The position numbers and the translations under genes were made by a program. Below, piece after piece: positions 21,497 to 32,659 of a DNA stretch of 64,000 nt. The notes beneath the pieces are model-generated. The model saw only the letters and a list, made by a program, of their open reading frames with translations, was not told the DNA's origin and did no database searches. The DNA is taken from positions 23,320,107 to 23,384,106 of the forward strand of contig NC_044301.2 in NCBI RefSeq assembly GCF_004027225.2. Reading direction: 5' to 3'. The stretch is from Strigops habroptila. Its lineage: Eukaryota > Chordata > Aves > Psittaciformes > Psittacidae. The stretch's first letter is position 1. Every line of letters begins with the position of its first letter.

Positions 21497-23984
21497 ATAG
21501 TGATCATAAAATTCTCCACTTATGTCTTGTAGAAAGGGATTAGTATTCCTTATCACAGGATCTGGAGTAAAATCAGCTCTTCCACTCCATCTGGGAAACT
21601 GCTCACCAGAGACTGGAGCAGCAGCTTTCCTGGGAGGATCGTCCTTGACCATTGTTCTCCTCTTCAGTTCACGCACCCTTTGCTCCAGAGCTGAAGTAGG
21701 TTTTCCATCCCACTTTCTCATGTCTTCTCCGTGATCCCGCAGGTAAAAACATAGGGTGGCCCGTGGCGTGTACCTCCTATATTTTCTTTCTCGAGCAGTA
21801 GGGCGCCTTCTGTTAATAGCTGAGACATGGGTTGGTACGCGTGGGGAGCTGGATAGATCGGATAAATCTTCTCTCAATTGTTTGAACTCCTGGGACAGTT
21901 TTTCCACAGCTGAAAGGATGGAAGGGGTGAGATTGTCTTCGAACTCTCGGAGTTGACGAATCAGGTCATCCACTGTTGGTGATGCTCCGTCATTCCAGGT
22001 CATTGATGCCAATGTGTGGGCATATGATGATGGCACACTCGGTGTAAGTTTCTGCCACATGGGTCATGTACATTCGACTTCATCTGGATCTATGGATGTG
22101 TTCCTGGCATCTGGCCTACGATAGATCATCTCTATAATGGCTGATTCCCTCAGGGACTGGATGCCTTTCTCTATCGTGGTCCAGTTGGCTGAGCGACTCG
22201 TAATATTGTCTTTGTAGGGAAACCTTTCCTTCACAGCTGACCGGAGCCGCCTCCAAAGGCTGAGGGCTCGCTTCTCTCTTGCAATCGCTTTGTCAATTCC
22301 TCCTTCCCTAGCAAGTGATCCCAGCTGCTTGGCTTCCCTACCTTCTAGTTCGTGACCATCGGCCCCATTGTCCCAGCATCGGAGCAACCAGGTGACAATG
22401 TGCTCCCCTGGAAGACGGGTGAAATCTTTTCGCATATTCTGCAGCTCGGTTGAGGTCCGGGGTCGAGAAGTCACCTCTTCTTCTTCCTCTTCCTCTGATC
22501 CACATAGTAGTAACTCTTGTTCAGATGCTGTTCCGTGTAGTAATGGCATTGGGTCTTCATCTTTCTTCGCTTCGCGGGTTGCTCTTTGTGCCTCTCGTTT
22601 GCTTTTGCTTACAGGTGCAACAGACATTGTCACAAACTGGCCATTTGGTTTAGCTGCAGTGTTTGTCACTGCGGTTGGAGTGACTGCAGTGTTTGTCACT
22701 GTGCTTGGAGTGGCTGCAGTGTCTGCCACTAGGACTGGAGTGGTTGCAATGTCTATTGCTGGGGTTGGTGCAGCTGTTGTGCTTGGGAGTTGAGTAACAC
22801 CAACAGCTGCATTGTCTGTTGCTGTCAGGTTTTGAGTAGCTGTTGTGCTTGTCACTGGGGTTGGTGTAGCTGCTGTATTTGAAGTCGGAGCAGTTGTGTC
22901 GTCTGTTTTGGTCAGGGCTTGAGTAGCTGTTGTGCTTGTCCCTGGGGTTGATGTAGCTGCTGTACTTGGAGTAGCTGCGTTTTCTGTTGTGGTCAGGGTT
23001 TGAGTAGCTGTTGTGCTTGTCGCTGGGGTTGATGTAGCTGCTGTACTTGGAGTAGCTGTGTTGTCTGTTGTGGTCAGGATCTGAGTAGCTGCTGTGCTTG
23101 TAGTTGGCATAGCTGCGTTGTCTGTTGCTTTGCCATCAGATCCAGAGACATCTTTTTCCCTTTGAAGGTGCTGGATAGTGTTGAGCAGGGCTCTGTAGGC
23201 GTAGGCCAAGCCCCAGCACGTTGCCATGATTTGTCCCTCTCTGGTATAACCAGGACGACAGCACACCTCGTTTAAGTGTTTTACTAGTTTTTCTGGATGT
23301 TTCACTTGTTCAGTGGTGAAGTTCCAAAGCACTGGAGGGGCCCACTGGCCTAGATACTTGCCCATACTATCCCACACACCCTGCCACTCATGACTGTCCA
23401 GCCTCAGGGAAAATCTCTTGGTGGTCCTCCTATATTGTTGTCTAACCCTAGACCAGATTTGAACCTGATACTGCTTAACTTTTGAGATTAAACGAATTAG
23501 GATGTTCCCAGGGTGGGATGGCCATGGGTAAAACACACTCCGTATGTTTGCCAACATGCTGATCCCCAGCACAATCAGCAGGCAGGTCTCAAGGGTATTC
23601 AAAGGCCATCCAAAACCTTCAGAACTCTCAACTGCTGTTGCAAATAGGCTGCTGGGGGAACGGGGGGGTGAAAGAGAATGCCTCCTTCGTAGGTTGACCC
23701 CCTGAGGAGAAAAAAAAAGATATGCAATTGCTAAAATATTTCATTATATACCTCCCAAAGTATAGAGGTGATGGCCACGCTGGAAGCACAAACCAGACCA
23801 GTTTCATGATCAATGAGTCTATTGTATTACAAGTCATTACCATGAAGTACAGTGAAACAATAACCTTAGCCCAGGCCCCCCAGCCGATAAACACTAAAAC
23901 AGCAAATAGTGGCTGTAAGTAAGGTACAACATGCTGAAACTCTGAGATCAAGCGCAACAAGTCTGAGAGCCAAATAATCACCAT
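21494..23984 (-). pseudogene. ERV copy 2B gag (nearly full length)
   Basis: The most complete Gag in the window, about 800 codons. In order: a hydrophobic N-terminal extension (start codon at 23982-23984, matching the 2A start), a basic linker, a Trp-rich domain, a long Thr/Ala tandem repeat (about 22640-23130), an acidic run, the capsid-like domain ('LPGEHIVTWLLRCWDNGA' to 'SLWRRL'), a coiled Leu/Glu-rich segment and a basic Arg/Lys C-terminus that has no Cys-His box. It ends at TAG 21494-21496. Damage: a frameshift near 23640 within the extension and a TGA at 22064-22066 that replaces an Arg CGA (a CpG transition). Confidence 0.8.
22640..23130 (-). repeat. Thr/Ala-coding minisatellite in gag of copy 2B
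   Basis: At least three imperfect units of about 27-29 codons (81-87 bp), each running Ala-Thr-Gln-x-Leu-Thr, Thr-Asp/Glu-Asn/Asp and a Pro-Ser-Thr-Ala-Ala-Thr part, followed by degenerate smaller units. Copy 2A has a much shorter version at 19985-20185, copy 1 at 12660-12960 and copy 4 at 38500-38610, so the array length varies strongly between copies. Confidence 0.8.
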
Positions 23985-24068
23985 TGTGATGAGTAGTAAC
24001 AATGAATGCTTATCACAAATATGATTAGACACACTCTGGCCAGATCTGTCGTTATCTCGACCCTTCGT

Positions 24069-24086
24069 GCCCCACGTTGGGCGCCA
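24069..24086 (-). other. Primer-binding site, tRNA-Lys1,2 type (copy 2B)
   Basis: On the minus strand the 18 bases are identical to the copy 2A site (TGGCGCCCAACGTGGGGC) and lie 8 bases from the LTR end. This second intact copy confirms the primer type. Confidence 0.85.
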
Positions 24087-24094
24087 CAAAGAAC

Positions 24095-24660
24095 TGTTGT
24101 GGTTTGAGCCCAGCCGGTAACTTAGAACCACACAGCTGCTCGCTCACTCCCCCCCTTCTTCCTTCCCCCGCTCCCGGAGGGATGGGGAGGAGAATCAAAA
24201 GAATGTAACTCCCATGGGTTGAGATAAGAGCAGTCCCGCAACTAAGGTATAATACAAAACCACTACTGCTACCACCAATGATAATAATGATTAGTGAAAT
24301 AACAAGGGGAGAGGATACAATTGCTCACCACCCGCCGACCGATACCAAGCCCGACCCGAGCAGTGATCTGGGCCTTCCGGGTAACTCCTCCAGTTTATAC
24401 ACTGGGCATGACGTGCTGTGGTATGGAATACCCCTTTGGCTAGTTTGGGTCAGGTGTCCTGTCTCTGTTTCCTCCCGGCTTCCCCTCCTCCCTGGCAAAG
24501 CATGAGACTGAGAAAGTCCTTGGTCAGAGTAAGCATTACTTAGCAACCACTAAAAACATCGGTGTTATCAGCATTGTTCCCAGGCTGAAAGTTAAAAAAC
24601 ACAGCACTGCACCAGCTACTAAGAAGGAGAAAAATGACTGCTATAGCTGAACCCAGGACA
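24095..24660 (-). repeat. 5' LTR of copy 2B
   Basis: 566 bp. The outer edge is TGTCCTGG (complement, 24653-24660) and the inner edge CCACAACA (24095-24102 in complement). Full-length and close to the 2A LTR in opposite orientation. It abuts unrelated AT-rich DNA starting attgct at 24661. Confidence 0.92.
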
Positions 24661-27600
24661 ATTGCTAACTGTCTTTGGTACTTTGCTTATATACCTATAT
24701 ATCTGATTTACTTTATTGTACTTATTCGCTATATATATAGAGGTATTTACGTAATTCACATTAGTGTGCTTGCTTTAGCGTACTTATTGTCTTTAGTGTG
24801 CTTGTTTAATAAACTCTGTGTATTATACAGCTAGTGTGTGGTCACTTTGTGGCGTACCCTGTCTGTCAGCAGAACAGATGGTGATTTTATTGAAGGCAAT
24901 GGGAAGAGTATCTTCAATGAATCAGAATCTGGCCTTATTTCTGCTCCAGGCTAAATGGAAATTATCTTTTTGGTTTTTTGGGTTTTGGGGGGTTTTTTTT
25001 CATAGTCCTGAAAGTTCTCAAGCCATCATTGTATGGTTTTCCTCCTTATTTCCTTTTGTTCCTATTTAAACATGTGTCTGAAGTAGTGTATTACATACTA
25101 ATTTGTTCAGCGCTTTTTTTTTTTTTTTTGGCATGGTTGGGTGTGATTACAGTCTTCCACTTCATTTTCATTAATTTGCTTCATTTATTTGCTTTTGATC
25201 TTTTACTGGTCCTTATAGTATGTGTGTGTGCATGAGAGCGAACAAGCACGTGTATGTGCGTGCAAACAGGAAAAATCTCTGCCTTTATTTCTTTTCAGAG
25301 TCTCTCAATACACTATGCAGAGCTGACAACTGGGATCTTGGGTTACATCTAATGCTTATAGGTGGGCCCCAATTCTCAGCACCATGTGACATCAGCCAGC
25401 AGCGTCGGCAGGGTGCTCCCATCGCTCCCTGCTGGTCACCCACCGGCCTTGTTGCAGACTCACAGCAAAAGAGAGGTCAGTACATGAGCAGCAGGATGGG
25501 ACAGAAATCCATGGAGCACTACCTTGAGCTCTGAGTTTACAGGACAGCATAAGTTTGTCCCCAGTGTTTATTATTTAGAAGAACTGTCCTACAGCAATAA
25601 TCGGGCACTGATTGGTTCCATAGATGCTAATATACTGTAAACAAGAAGTCATGCAGTTTTGACGAGCTTCATGTAAGCAATTGGTCTTGACAAGATAAGG
25701 TAGGTAAAAGAAATTTTAATAACTGTAGCCAAATGAACTAGAAATGTTTTAACAGAAAAGCATATCATCTAGTTTAGCAGTGGGTTGGTTGCTCTCAGTT
25801 GAACTTGATTTGAGATATAATTAAAATTATTACTTTGAATATTACCTAATAAACTGATTGTTCATTCCTTTGATAAAAAGAGTGCAGGGCTCAGAAACAT
25901 GCTGTTGTTCACTGAAGCTACTTTTTTTTTTAACTGGTACTTTTCTGGTGCCTTATCGAAAGTGAAATGTGGAATCTCTTTATTTTGCTTTACTTCCACT
26001 TGGAGCCAAATGAAAACCCCCCTCTTCTGCCTGTTTGGAGGCAGTAATAAAAGAGGGTGAAGCCACAGTGCTTTGATCCCAACCAGCCTGGCCCTGTGGC
26101 TGGAGTCCTGCTGAGGCACCACAACCATGTGATCTGAAACAGCCTCCTGACTTTGTCACTCTCACACCCAGCCATCCTTTAGCGTCTCTTCAGAGTAAAA
26201 ATATGCCAGATCACAAGTCACAGTGCTGGAAAGCTCAGGATGGGACAGCCTGCTGTCCTCACAGTGCTGGGAGGGTGGTGGCTGTGGGCAGGGAGCATGG
26301 TCAAGCACAACTCCTTTTGGCATGGGATGGGAGCTGTGCACTACCCATGTATTTCAGATGGGAATCCAAAAAACCTGCTGGAAGCAGTACTTCTGTGTGC
26401 CATGTTTCTGCTACTCCAACTTGTAGGCATGCAGAGCTGGTTGTTCTGGTAAGGGGCTGTTGGCTGTCTTTTGACATTGGCAGTTGTTTGGTGGTTCTCT
26501 AGGAGTGGCTGTGGTTCAAGCATTTCCTGTGACACTCTCTTTGTGTTGTGAAATCTTCAGCCTACAGGAAGCACTGTAAATACATGTATTACAAATTAAA
26601 ATAAATATGCAAGTACTACTTTTCAGATCGTTGCTGGCAGCAGCTCTCGGTATGTCATGGCGAGAGGAAGGCGCAGCCCCAAGCATCATCCAGGATACAG
26701 GGGCTGCCCAGCTGCCACGGTTCAGCTCTGAAGTGCCCTGCTTATCTTCTGCACAGGGACACATCTATGTGCTTCTCTTGCATTAGGTTGTCCTCGCTCC
26801 TGATACTGTAAGCAAGGTGACACAGTGGTAGCAGTGGATGCGTTTCACCTTTCTTTTCATTCCCTATCCCTCCTATCATAGAGTGTGTTGATACATGTGT
26901 TTTGCCTAGATCGTTTCCTGTAATGTTGGAGGGTAAAGCTCTCCATCACGTCATCATTGTCTATAATTACTGTTCTGTCATCGTCCTGGAGAGGAGCTGC
27001 TTCTGTCACCCCATCATCAGCTTTCTTCTCATCTGTTTGAAACTTCACTTTCTCTTGTAGGTAACCAGGCACAGACTGACGATAGACTCTGTGATGTTTT
27101 TTGATCTTTCCCCTCATACCCTCGAATCTTACTTGCCAATCTTCCTTGCCTTTCTGTCATTGCTAATAAATTTTCTTTCTGATAATGTTATCTATATGTT
27201 AATATCCCTACAGGAAAAGATACTGTAGCAGCAAATACTAATTCCAGTCAAGAGACATCACCTTGGTGTGCATATTTTTAGCAATGGCAGTCCATGCAAG
27301 TCTTCTAGGTATACATCTTCCCACAAAAGCCATGTTTAATGGGCAGCTAAATGGAATGACAAATGAGATGTTATTCTTACTTAGTAAAAGGCTTGTGTTT
27401 CTCAAATAATTTTTATTGTCTTGTGCTGCAGATGGATTAATATATTTTTTTGCTCTATACAGCTATGGTCAATAAGATGCATTCAGTCCTGCTATTGTTC
27501 TTGTTTCTCAGGCAATGTTTTATAATAGTCCCTGTTATTCCTTTTTCTTGACATATTTTATATAAATATTATAGAAATATGTTTGATTTGTACCGTCTCA

Positions 27601-29380
27601 TCTAGAACCTTTTAAAATTCCTTCTCAAACTAAAAGCATACCACTGCTTGAAGAAAAATAAGCACAATACCCTTATCACTCTGGTACTGTTTTCTTCTTT
27701 TTAGAAGTCTTTACTGTAATAACTGGGATACGAGCACAAAGGCTGGAATTTTCCCAAATAAGAAAGCTTTAAGCCATAATTTCTTAGTACAAAAGCTTCT
27801 TTTTTGTTAAATTATGTATTTTCAATAGGACCTCCTACGCACAAATATGCAGTGAGCATGCCCTTTTGCAATATCAGCTGAAAAGTATACCTTCTACACC
27901 ATTTATATTAATGTCACTGTTACAAGTAAATCTTGCCTTTTTTAAAATTCTTTTTTCAGGGGGTGAGCCAGAGGTATATAGTCAGAGATACATGCACTAA
28001 ATGCATATCTGCTTTTTATTTTCAGGATCATCACTCTTTGGTCTCACCTCTTGTAACACTGTGCAGGAACGCAAACCCTGTATTGCAGTTTGGACAAAAG
28101 CACAGGTTGGATGTGAATGCAGCTCACAATCTGTAGATTCCACACACAAAGGGGGATGTACACACCCTTTCGATCCATGGGGGTGCCAACTCTGCAGACT
28201 TGGGGTCTATCCTTTTTTGCCCCCTTCTGCACCTTTACATCCATATTGAGAAGAATGAAATCCATCCCGTTCTTCAAAAGAAAAAGCTGCTGCTGTAACA
28301 TGTCACTAACAGCTACAGCTGAGATTTTTCAGAGGAGATTTCAGTGGGATTTGGGTGCCTAACTGCCCTAAATTCTTTTGGAAATCCCAGTCTAATAGCC
28401 CAATGGGAGAGTGAGGTGCAAAAACTGTCTTCTGTGAAACAATTTTCCTACTCATTTTGCACCTCTCTCCTAGGCCAGCCAGGACACAGCATCTCAAGCA
28501 AACAAGAAATGTCATTTCCAGCCCCCCTGCTCACAAAGGGACACATTTCTTTGCCACCCCCCAGCAGCACTGGTGCCCACTGGCTGCAGAAGAAGAAATC
28601 TGATGATCATGCCACTGCTCGGGTCAGTAGCATGTTACACTGCCTACGTTTTCTTTTGAGCTCTCTAAAATATGTTTTGCGTTACCATTGTCAGTATTCC
28701 TAAAACACTGATGAGACTGCAATTACTAAGCACTTTATAGCTCCAGTTTCTATAAGTTAGGTGGGCTTTTCTGTGAGTTTCCCATGAAATTTTTGTAAAG
28801 GGTGTGTAAGAAAGAAATGCCTGATCCAATGAAGAAAATAGCAACTGATACATTTGCTTTTCGGCATATATAGAGAGTTTAATTTAGCATAGAGAAGCAA
28901 CTGAGAATCAAGTATTGTTATGGTAAAACACTTCCTTTCATCTGGAGTTATATGTGATCCCATAATAAATCCAAATGTGCATGATTGATTGATTGTTAGA
29001 AAGTGAAAATTTTAATTAACTGTGGCTAGTACTAAGTTTCACTCTGCAATTATCTCAGTATATTGGTTTTGTGTAACATGAGCATTCAGAAGCAAAACCT
29101 GCATGAAATCTTCCAACTGTGAATGCCTTTTCCCTGTAAGAATTTGGTGCGAATCTCTGGAAACTTGCTAAGTCCCCAGGAGGATAAGAATTCACAGATC
29201 TAACTAACCCTGAGGGTCATGTTATCACACAGCTTAACTATTCTCAACCAATTTCTGAAATTCATTAGGCAGTTAAGGCTTTCTATAAACATTAGTAATG
29301 CGTACTTTCTTTTTCTACCTATTTGTACTTAAATACATTTATTAGGTTCCTGACACACAGTGGCCCTCCTTCCTCTTATT
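24661..29380. other. Non-coding DNA
   Basis: AT-rich. At 24661-24890 an AT-rich block with an AATAAA (24809-24814) could be a piece of another LTR or a transcript end, but no partner was found. G/T-rich and poly-T tracts lie at 24975-25000 and about 25110-25130. One coding-like stretch (26857-27162) is listed separately. No other gene seen. Confidence 0.55.
26857..27162 (-). other. Orphan coding-like stretch, unrecognised
   Basis: An 86-codon frame from ATG (27117) to stop, open for a further 14 codons upstream to a TGA. The translated composition is hydrophilic and charged, with a basic start (Lys-Lys-His-His-Arg), a central acidic Asp-Asp-Asp-Arg segment, an Asn-Asp-Asp segment and a basic end (Tyr-Arg-Lys-Arg-Ser-Arg). 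It is unlike chance AT-rich DNA and unlike the ERV and CR1 proteins. I do not recognise the family. It could be a retrocopy fragment, an exon or chance. Confidence 0.25.
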
Positions 29381-30215
29381 CATAGAATCATAGAATACTT
29401 AGGGTTGGAAAGGACCTTAAGATCATCTAGTTCCAACCCCCCTGCCATGGGCAGGGACACCTCCCACTAAACCATGTCGCCCAAGACTCTGTCCAACTTC
29501 CTTGGGCAACCCATTCCAGTGCCTCACCACCCTCACTGTAAAGAACTTCTTCCTTATATCTAACCTAAACTTCCCCTGTTTAAGTTTGAAGCCATTACCC
29601 CTTGTCCTACCACTACAGTCCCTAAGGAAGAGTCCCTCCCCAGGATCCTTGTAGGCCCCCTTCAGATACTGGAAGGCTGCTAGGAGGTCTCCACGCAGCC
29701 TTCTCTTCTCCAGGATGAACAGCCCCAACTTTCTCAGCCTGTCTTCATACAGGAGGTGCTCTAGCCCTCTTATCTCCTCGTGGCCCTCCTCTGGACTTGC
29801 TCCAACAGCTCCATGTCCTTCTTATGTTGAGGACACCGGAACTGTATGCAGTACTCCAAGTGAGGTCTCACAAGAGCAGAGTAGAGGGGCAGGATCACCT
29901 CCTTTGACCTGCTGGTCACGCTTCTTTTGATGCAGCCCAGGATGTGGTTGGCTTTCTGGGCTGCAAGCGCACACTGCCGGCTCATGTTAAGCTTCTCATC
30001 AACCAACACCCCCAAGTCCTTCTCCACAGGGCTGCTCTGAATCTCTTCTCTGCCCAACCTGTAGCTGTGCCTGGGATTGCCCCAACCCAGGTGTAGGACC
30101 TTGCACTTGGCTTGATTGAACTTCATGAGGTTGGCATTGGCCCACCTCTCAAGCGTGTCAAGGTCCCTTTGGATGGCATCCCTTCCCTCCAGTGTATCAA
30201 GTCCCTGAAGAAGCA
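29381..30215 (-). repeat. CR1 LINE 3' part
   Basis: On the minus strand the C-terminal part of CR1 ORF2 runs 30215 to about 29450. It has a '[14 protein letters not shown]' segment, '[12 protein letters not shown]', '[12 protein letters not shown]' and the terminal 'RRLRGDLLA' and '[18 protein letters not shown]' motifs. The 3' end 'ggttggaa...attctatgattctatg' (complement, 29381-29430) follows. It is 5' truncated, and a frame change near 29760 separates two open pieces. Confidence 0.92.
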
Positions 30216-32659
30216 TCTCAATTTCACATGTTCAGCTAATTATTCTTCTAATTATTCCTTTTCTAAAGGAGCCAGTACACAGCACCACAAGTTTTAATAC
30301 ACAGTTCTATTCCACAATATTGTCTTTGGAGAAATAGTATCAATAAGTATATTTTTTTCAACCCAGACAAAGCTTTATGTTTTGTAGAATAAAATAAGAG
30401 GTGTAATGTTTCCCAGAAGCCAGCAATGCCAGTGATTGCATTATAGACTTGACTTAATAAATAAAGCCAGGATTCTGTAGGAAGTCGCCAAGAGTCAAAT
30501 TCATCAGAACAAGGATTTTTATAATATCTAAGTCGCAGATAAGGTCTTTACTGCTTAAACTGATGTATACCATGGACAATGGTTGCATATGAAGGTGGCC
30601 AGCACATTTGGGGTGAACCCTGTTAGCTATGTATTTTCATGAAAGTAAAGCCTCATAAAAGGGTTGCCTGTGAACAAAAGACTGGAGGAGGATCCCTGTG
30701 TCATCAAGTCCCATCTCCTGTTAACACAGACACCATATCATGTAATGTCCAAAACTAATTTATCAAGTTGATCTGAAAGCGAAGAAAGAGCTTGTTTTAT
30801 GGTTTGGGGTTTTGTTTTGTTGGGTCTTGGGTTTTGTTTTTGGTTTTTTGGGGGGGAGGGTGTTGGGGTTTTTTTGTTTGTTGGTTGGTTTGGGGACTTA
30901 TTCTGTCACAAAACCTCCCTATTCTGATGGTTTAGGACTTTCTTTAGGTTTCCAGGTATTTGTGGTTCATTTACATCCACTCTTCTTATGCCAACATTGT
31001 CCTATAATTTCTAGCCCGTAAACTGAAATACCAGCTGCAGGACAAACTGAATTTACTGGCCCTGTAGTAAGGAACAGGTATGAAGAGTTTGAAGGTGCCT
31101 GAGAGGATGGCCCAGGTGATCCTTGCTCTTATATCTATGTAAACATCTCTGAAGTGAAGTGTTAGTTCCTTCCCAAGCAGCTAGGGCATAAATATTTTTC
31201 TCTTCTGGAAAGCTTCTGCAAAACAATAGTCTGCTCTTTCTTACACCAAGCCATTTAATAAGTTTAATTAAATGGAAGCTTATGATAATTAAAACAAAAG
31301 CCTAAAGGCCCTGTTCTGTGAGGACTTACTCCTTGCATAAGACCAATTTCCATATAATTTAGACAACAAAATAGCAGAACAGTGCTCTACCATCTAATTT
31401 ATATGAAATTGGTATTCTCCAACCCAGATTTATATTACACTGTAAATACACTTCTTGTATCTCAGCAGAAATGAGATAGTTCTTGTAGCAGAAGAGAAAG
31501 AAAAGATTTTTAAAAAGGAGCCCCCCTTAAAAAAAAAAAAAAAAGAATGCGCAAATTAAAACTGTGATCTGATAAACTGCATGAGGATCAAATATCCTTA
31601 AACAAATTCTCTAACATAGCTGGTACTTGTACGTTCTTCATTCATAACAAATTTGCATATTTACTACTTCTGGGTATTTTCTTGAGCTAATGTTTGTGAT
31701 CAATGCTAGAGAAAAACCCACACTCCGTATTTTGGAATTCCTTACTGTCTCCCCCAAGTGTCCCAAAGGAATGGTACCGTGCATTATCTCCTCCGCCACC
31801 TATATTTTTATTGCACTTCAAAACAAAGCTCCAGTGCTACAAAGAGTCAATGAGGCCTGATTCTTCACTACCTTACTCCAACAAAGCCATTCCTCTTGCT
31901 TACAACTGAAATGGTGGGGAAGGTCCCCAGCCCTCCCCCCCAGCATGATAGAGTAGCAGTTTTTGGCCCTCCCCCAGTCCCCTCCTGCAGACACAGGCAC
32001 TAGAAACACATGTAACCCACGTGGAGGGGGAACAGGGACCTTTTCTGTTCTCCTCTGCTTCCACATCCTGCACAGCTGATAACTGAGACCTTGGCATTTG
32101 GTGGCTTTACTGCACAAGCTGCTGGTTTGGGTGTTTGGGTTGGGGTTTTTATATTATTTTTAAGGAGGCTGGAATTGGTAGGTTCCCCTTAGAGAGGGAA
32201 GTTCATTTTGTGCAGTTCTTCTTCCAAAGGAAAGCAGTGGTCCCACATTGAAGGAAGCTAGAGGTCTGATAGCTGTAGAAAAGGTGAAAAAAAATGCTTC
32301 CATGCACAGCTACTCCCTATTAGATACTGGTGATTAATCGCTCAGGGTTAGAAGATAACCAGGTCAGAGCCTTATGAGATATGCACTTCCCACTGACAAT
32401 CAAACAGTAGACACCCATATCTAAAGTCTATTTGTAGAAGTAGTAGGGAGACGACATCTCTTGTAACATGAGTTTATCATTATAGCTTATAATGCCCAGA
32501 CTTCTATTTCTAAACCTTCGTGACACTGATTGTCACAACTCTGACGTGCTGTTTCGCTTGTGCTACAGGGTAAATACAAGGCCCAGGGGTTAAAATTCAG
32601 CCCAGATGAGCCAGAATTCTTAATTATTCCCTGTAAGACAACGCATCTGGAAGATGACT
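30216..32659. other. Non-coding DNA
   Basis: No gene seen. A G/T-rich tract lies at 30797-30895 and an A run at 31530-31544. The left edge of ERV copy 3 is near 32660. Confidence 0.6.

Larger units (their letters stand above)
18450..24660. mobile_element. Composite inverted ERV (copies 2A and 2B head to head)
   Basis: The left part (18450 to about 20630) is a plus-strand LTR, primer site and gag. At about 20622-20632 the sequence changes to the minus-strand RT of a second copy, and continues as protease, gag, leader, primer site and LTR, all in minus orientation, ending at 24660. Both outer ends are therefore 5' LTR edges (TGTCCTGG pointing outward), and no integrase or 3' LTR is present on either side. 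The flanking 5-mers differ (taaat on the left, attgc on the right), so there is no shared target-site duplication. Two opposite insertions with the middle deleted fits best; a mis-joined assembly cannot be excluded. Confidence 0.85.

Noticed and set aside
24661..24890. Possible further LTR to the right of copy 2B (AATAAA at 24809)
   Set aside because: No partner copy, no TG/CA edges and no match to the other LTRs; left as unexplained AT-rich DNA.
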